Origin: Burkholderiales bacterium
Lineage (GTDB): Bacteria; Pseudomonadota; Gammaproteobacteria; Burkholderiales; Thiobacillaceae
Assembly: GCA_005793645.1 (NCBI GenBank)
Contig: SXRG01000062.1
Location: forward strand, 1-8,137
Direction: 5' to 3'
DNA length: 8,137 nucleotides
Shown here: positions 7,294 to 8,137 of the stretch, piece by piece
Position numbering within the stretch: position 1 is the first letter of the stretch
Layout: each line of letters starts with the position of its first letter
Translations under genes and position numbers: made by a program
The notes under the pieces: generated by a model
Seen by the model: the letters and a program-made list of their open reading frames with translations, nothing else
Database searches by the model: none
Told to the model about the DNA's origin: nothing

Positions 7294-7988
7294 GAAATCG
7301 TCCTTACAGCGCCATGTTCGAATGCCACCTTCTCGATCATATAGCCCAGTCCGCGCAGAGTACGGATGTCGATGCCCCCTGATTCCAGCTTCTTGCGCAA
7401 ACGGTGGATATACACCTCGATAGCGTTGGACGATACCTCCTCGCCCCAGCCGCACAGACTTTCGATGAGATGCTCTTTGCTCACAACCTTGCCCTGGCGA
7501 AACAGTAATGTTTCAAGCACAGCCAGTTCGCGCGCGGACAGATCCAGCGACGCACCGTTCAGACTGACGCAGCGCCCGACGCTGTCAAACTCCAGGCATC
7601 CGCAATGGATCAACGCCGCACCACCGCTCTGACCGCGCCGCAACAAGGCGCGTACTCGCGCCTCCAGCTCTGACAGTGAAAATGGCTTTGTTAGATAATC
7701 ATCTGCGCCCAGATCCAATCCCCGCACACGATCCTGCACCGTGTCGCGCGCAGTGAGAATAATGACAGGCATGGCTCTTTTTTCCGCCCGCAGTTGGCGC
7801 AGGATGTCCAAACCATTCATGCGCGGCAGGTTGAGATCGAGGATGACAAGATCGTAACAACCGTCAAGCAGCATGGTCAACGCATGCTCGCCATCGCCAG
7901 ACAGATCGACGGCATAACCAGCGGCGCGCATGGCGCGCGTCAGGCTGTCGGCAAGAATTTCGTCATCTTCAACGATGAGGATATGCAT
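7290..7988 (-). CDS. OmpR-family response regulator (TctD/QseB-like)
   Basis: This is a 232-residue cytoplasmic DNA-binding regulator. The receiver domain (1-117) has the acidic pair Asp8-Asp9, phospho-acceptor Asp51 in LVILDLNLP, Thr79 in IILTAR and Lys101 in LTKPF. The winged-helix effector (about 125-220) has LSARELAVLETLL, NAIEVYIHRLRKKL and IRTLRGLGYMIE, typical of OmpR/PhoB proteins. It is the first gene of a two-gene unit: its TGA (7292-7290) overlaps the kinase GTG by 4 bp. The start at 7988 gives the standard MHILIVEDDE opening. No Shine-Dalgarno is evident upstream (GGTCACCT precedes the ATG), so initiation may be weak. Family members often act on divergent genes and on themselves, which makes the 7989-8124 gap the first place to look for its sites. 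No specific target can be read from the sequence. Confidence 0.95.
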   Translation of the reverse strand: MHILIVEDDEILADSLTRAMRAAGYAVDLSGDGEHALTMLLDGCYDLVILDLNLPRMNGLDILRQLRAEKRAMPVIILTARDTVQDRVRGLDLGADDYLTKPFSLSELEARVRALLRRGQSGGAALIHCGCLEFDSVGRCVSLNGASLDLSARELAVLETLLFRQGKVVSKEHLIESLCGWGEEVSSNAIEVYIHRLRKKLESGGIDIRTLRGLGYMIEKVAFEHGAVRTIS

Positions 7989-8026
7989 AGGTGACCATGT
8001 CAGGAGGCTATCGCAAGTTTCGCCGG

Positions 8027-8032
8027 ATTATG
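8027..8032 (-). promoter_or_regulatory. Possible -10 element of the two-component operon
   Basis: The minus strand reads CATAAT, five of six to consensus. It would start transcription near 8020 with a leader of about 32 nt before the regulator ATG. There is no convincing -35: TTTACA lies only 14 bp upstream. Such a promoter would fit activator dependence, possibly autoregulation. Confidence 0.3.
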
Positions 8033-8045
8033 CCGCAATGCAATC

Positions 8046-8057
8046 CTGTAAATACAG
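8046..8057. repeat. 12-bp dyad CTGTA-AA-TACAG in the divergent control region
   Basis: Arms CTGTA (8046-8050) and TACAG (8053-8057) are exact reverse complements around AA. It sits between the divergent regulator and the gene at the right edge, close to the expected promoters of both, as an operator would. A tandem GCAATGCAAT lies just to its left (8035-8044). OmpR-type proteins more often bind direct repeats, so the binding partner is unclear. Confidence 0.35.
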
Positions 8058-8087
8058 CGCGGCTTGTGGCGGTCGCGGAAATTCGGA

Positions 8088-8116
8088 CAGTCAGATCAGC
8101 TAAGGCTGATCGACTG
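8088..8116 (+). promoter_or_regulatory. Leader hairpin directly before a ribosome-binding site
   Basis: Left arm CAGTC-A-GATCAGC (8088-8100, A8093 bulged) pairs with GCTGATCGACTG (8105-8116), giving 12 base pairs around the tetraloop TAAG. The stem ends one base before AAAGGA, the likely Shine-Dalgarno of the gene leaving the window. In RNA it would be a strong 5'-leader structure. In DNA it is a dyad suited to a dimeric regulator. Confidence 0.45.
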
Positions 8117-8124
8117 AAAGGAAC

Positions 8125-8137
8125 ATGAACAATGGGA
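8125..8137 (+). CDS. Start of an unidentified plus-strand gene, cut by the window edge
   Basis: Only the first codons are present. AAAGGA (8117-8122) is a good Shine-Dalgarno candidate. The ATG at 8125 is only 2 nt from it, whereas the ATG at 8132 (other frame) is 9 nt away and may be the true start. The product cannot be predicted. Its divergent position next to the response regulator makes it a candidate target gene. Confidence 0.35.

Noticed and set aside
7294..7455. N-terminal extension of the sensor kinase
   Set aside because: It lies entirely within the response regulator gene in another frame, has no hydrophobic or sensor features, and the GTGA overlap gives a better start.
8046..8057. 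LexA (SOS) box
   Set aside because: The half sites CTGT and ACAG are present, but they are separated by 4 bp instead of the 8 bp of the gammaproteobacterial LexA box.
1..8137. Mobile elements, CRISPR arrays, tRNA or rRNA genes, toxin-antitoxin or defence modules
   Set aside because: I read both strands and saw no transposase or integrase motifs, no regularly spaced repeats, no cloverleaf with a CCA end and no paired small genes of that type.

Overview
The window looks like ordinary chromosomal housekeeping and signalling DNA from a moderately GC-rich proteobacterium. The best guess is a gammaproteobacterium, or a near relative on the beta side. The guess rests on the style of the class I fumarase (N-terminus MTVIRQEDL), of HemE, and of a TctD/TctE-type two-component pair. 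No species can be named from sequence alone. I see no insertion sequence, CRISPR array, tRNA, rRNA or phage gene.

Layout from left to right. (1) Positions 1-1008, minus strand: the N-terminal two thirds of a single-chain class I [4Fe-4S] fumarase, cut by the window edge. (2) Positions 1133-2020, plus strand, divergent from the fumarase: an exported alpha/beta hydrolase with a clear Ser-Asp-His triad and unknown substrate. (3) A perfect 10-bp hairpin (2074-2101) separates it from the convergent gene 2168-4219, minus strand. That gene encodes an EF-G-like translational GTPase of the EF-G II type, which lacks the switch II histidine of ordinary EF-G. (4) Positions 4383-5447, minus strand: hemE, uroporphyrinogen decarboxylase, complete and with all key residues. 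(5) Positions 5448-5883: a 436-bp stretch with no convincing gene. It holds a perfect 8-bp inverted repeat over a possible hemE promoter, plus scattered weak dyads. (6) Positions 5884-7988, minus strand: a response regulator and a sensor kinase translationally coupled through a 4-bp GTGA overlap. (7) Positions 7989-8137: the divergent control region of that pair. It contains a 12-bp dyad, a strong bulged hairpin directly before a ribosome-binding site, and the first codons of a plus-strand gene that leaves the window.

How the genes relate. Fumarase (TCA cycle) and HemE (tetrapyrrole synthesis) are core metabolism, and nothing shows that they share an operon with their neighbours. EF-G II probably has its own promoter just after hemE. 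The two-component pair is a self-contained unit, and the divergent gene at the right edge is the natural candidate for its target. I found no clear evidence of a new multi-gene system. The points most worth a second look are the non-canonical EF-G paralogue and the dyads in the two long intergenic regions (5448-5883 and 7989-8124).
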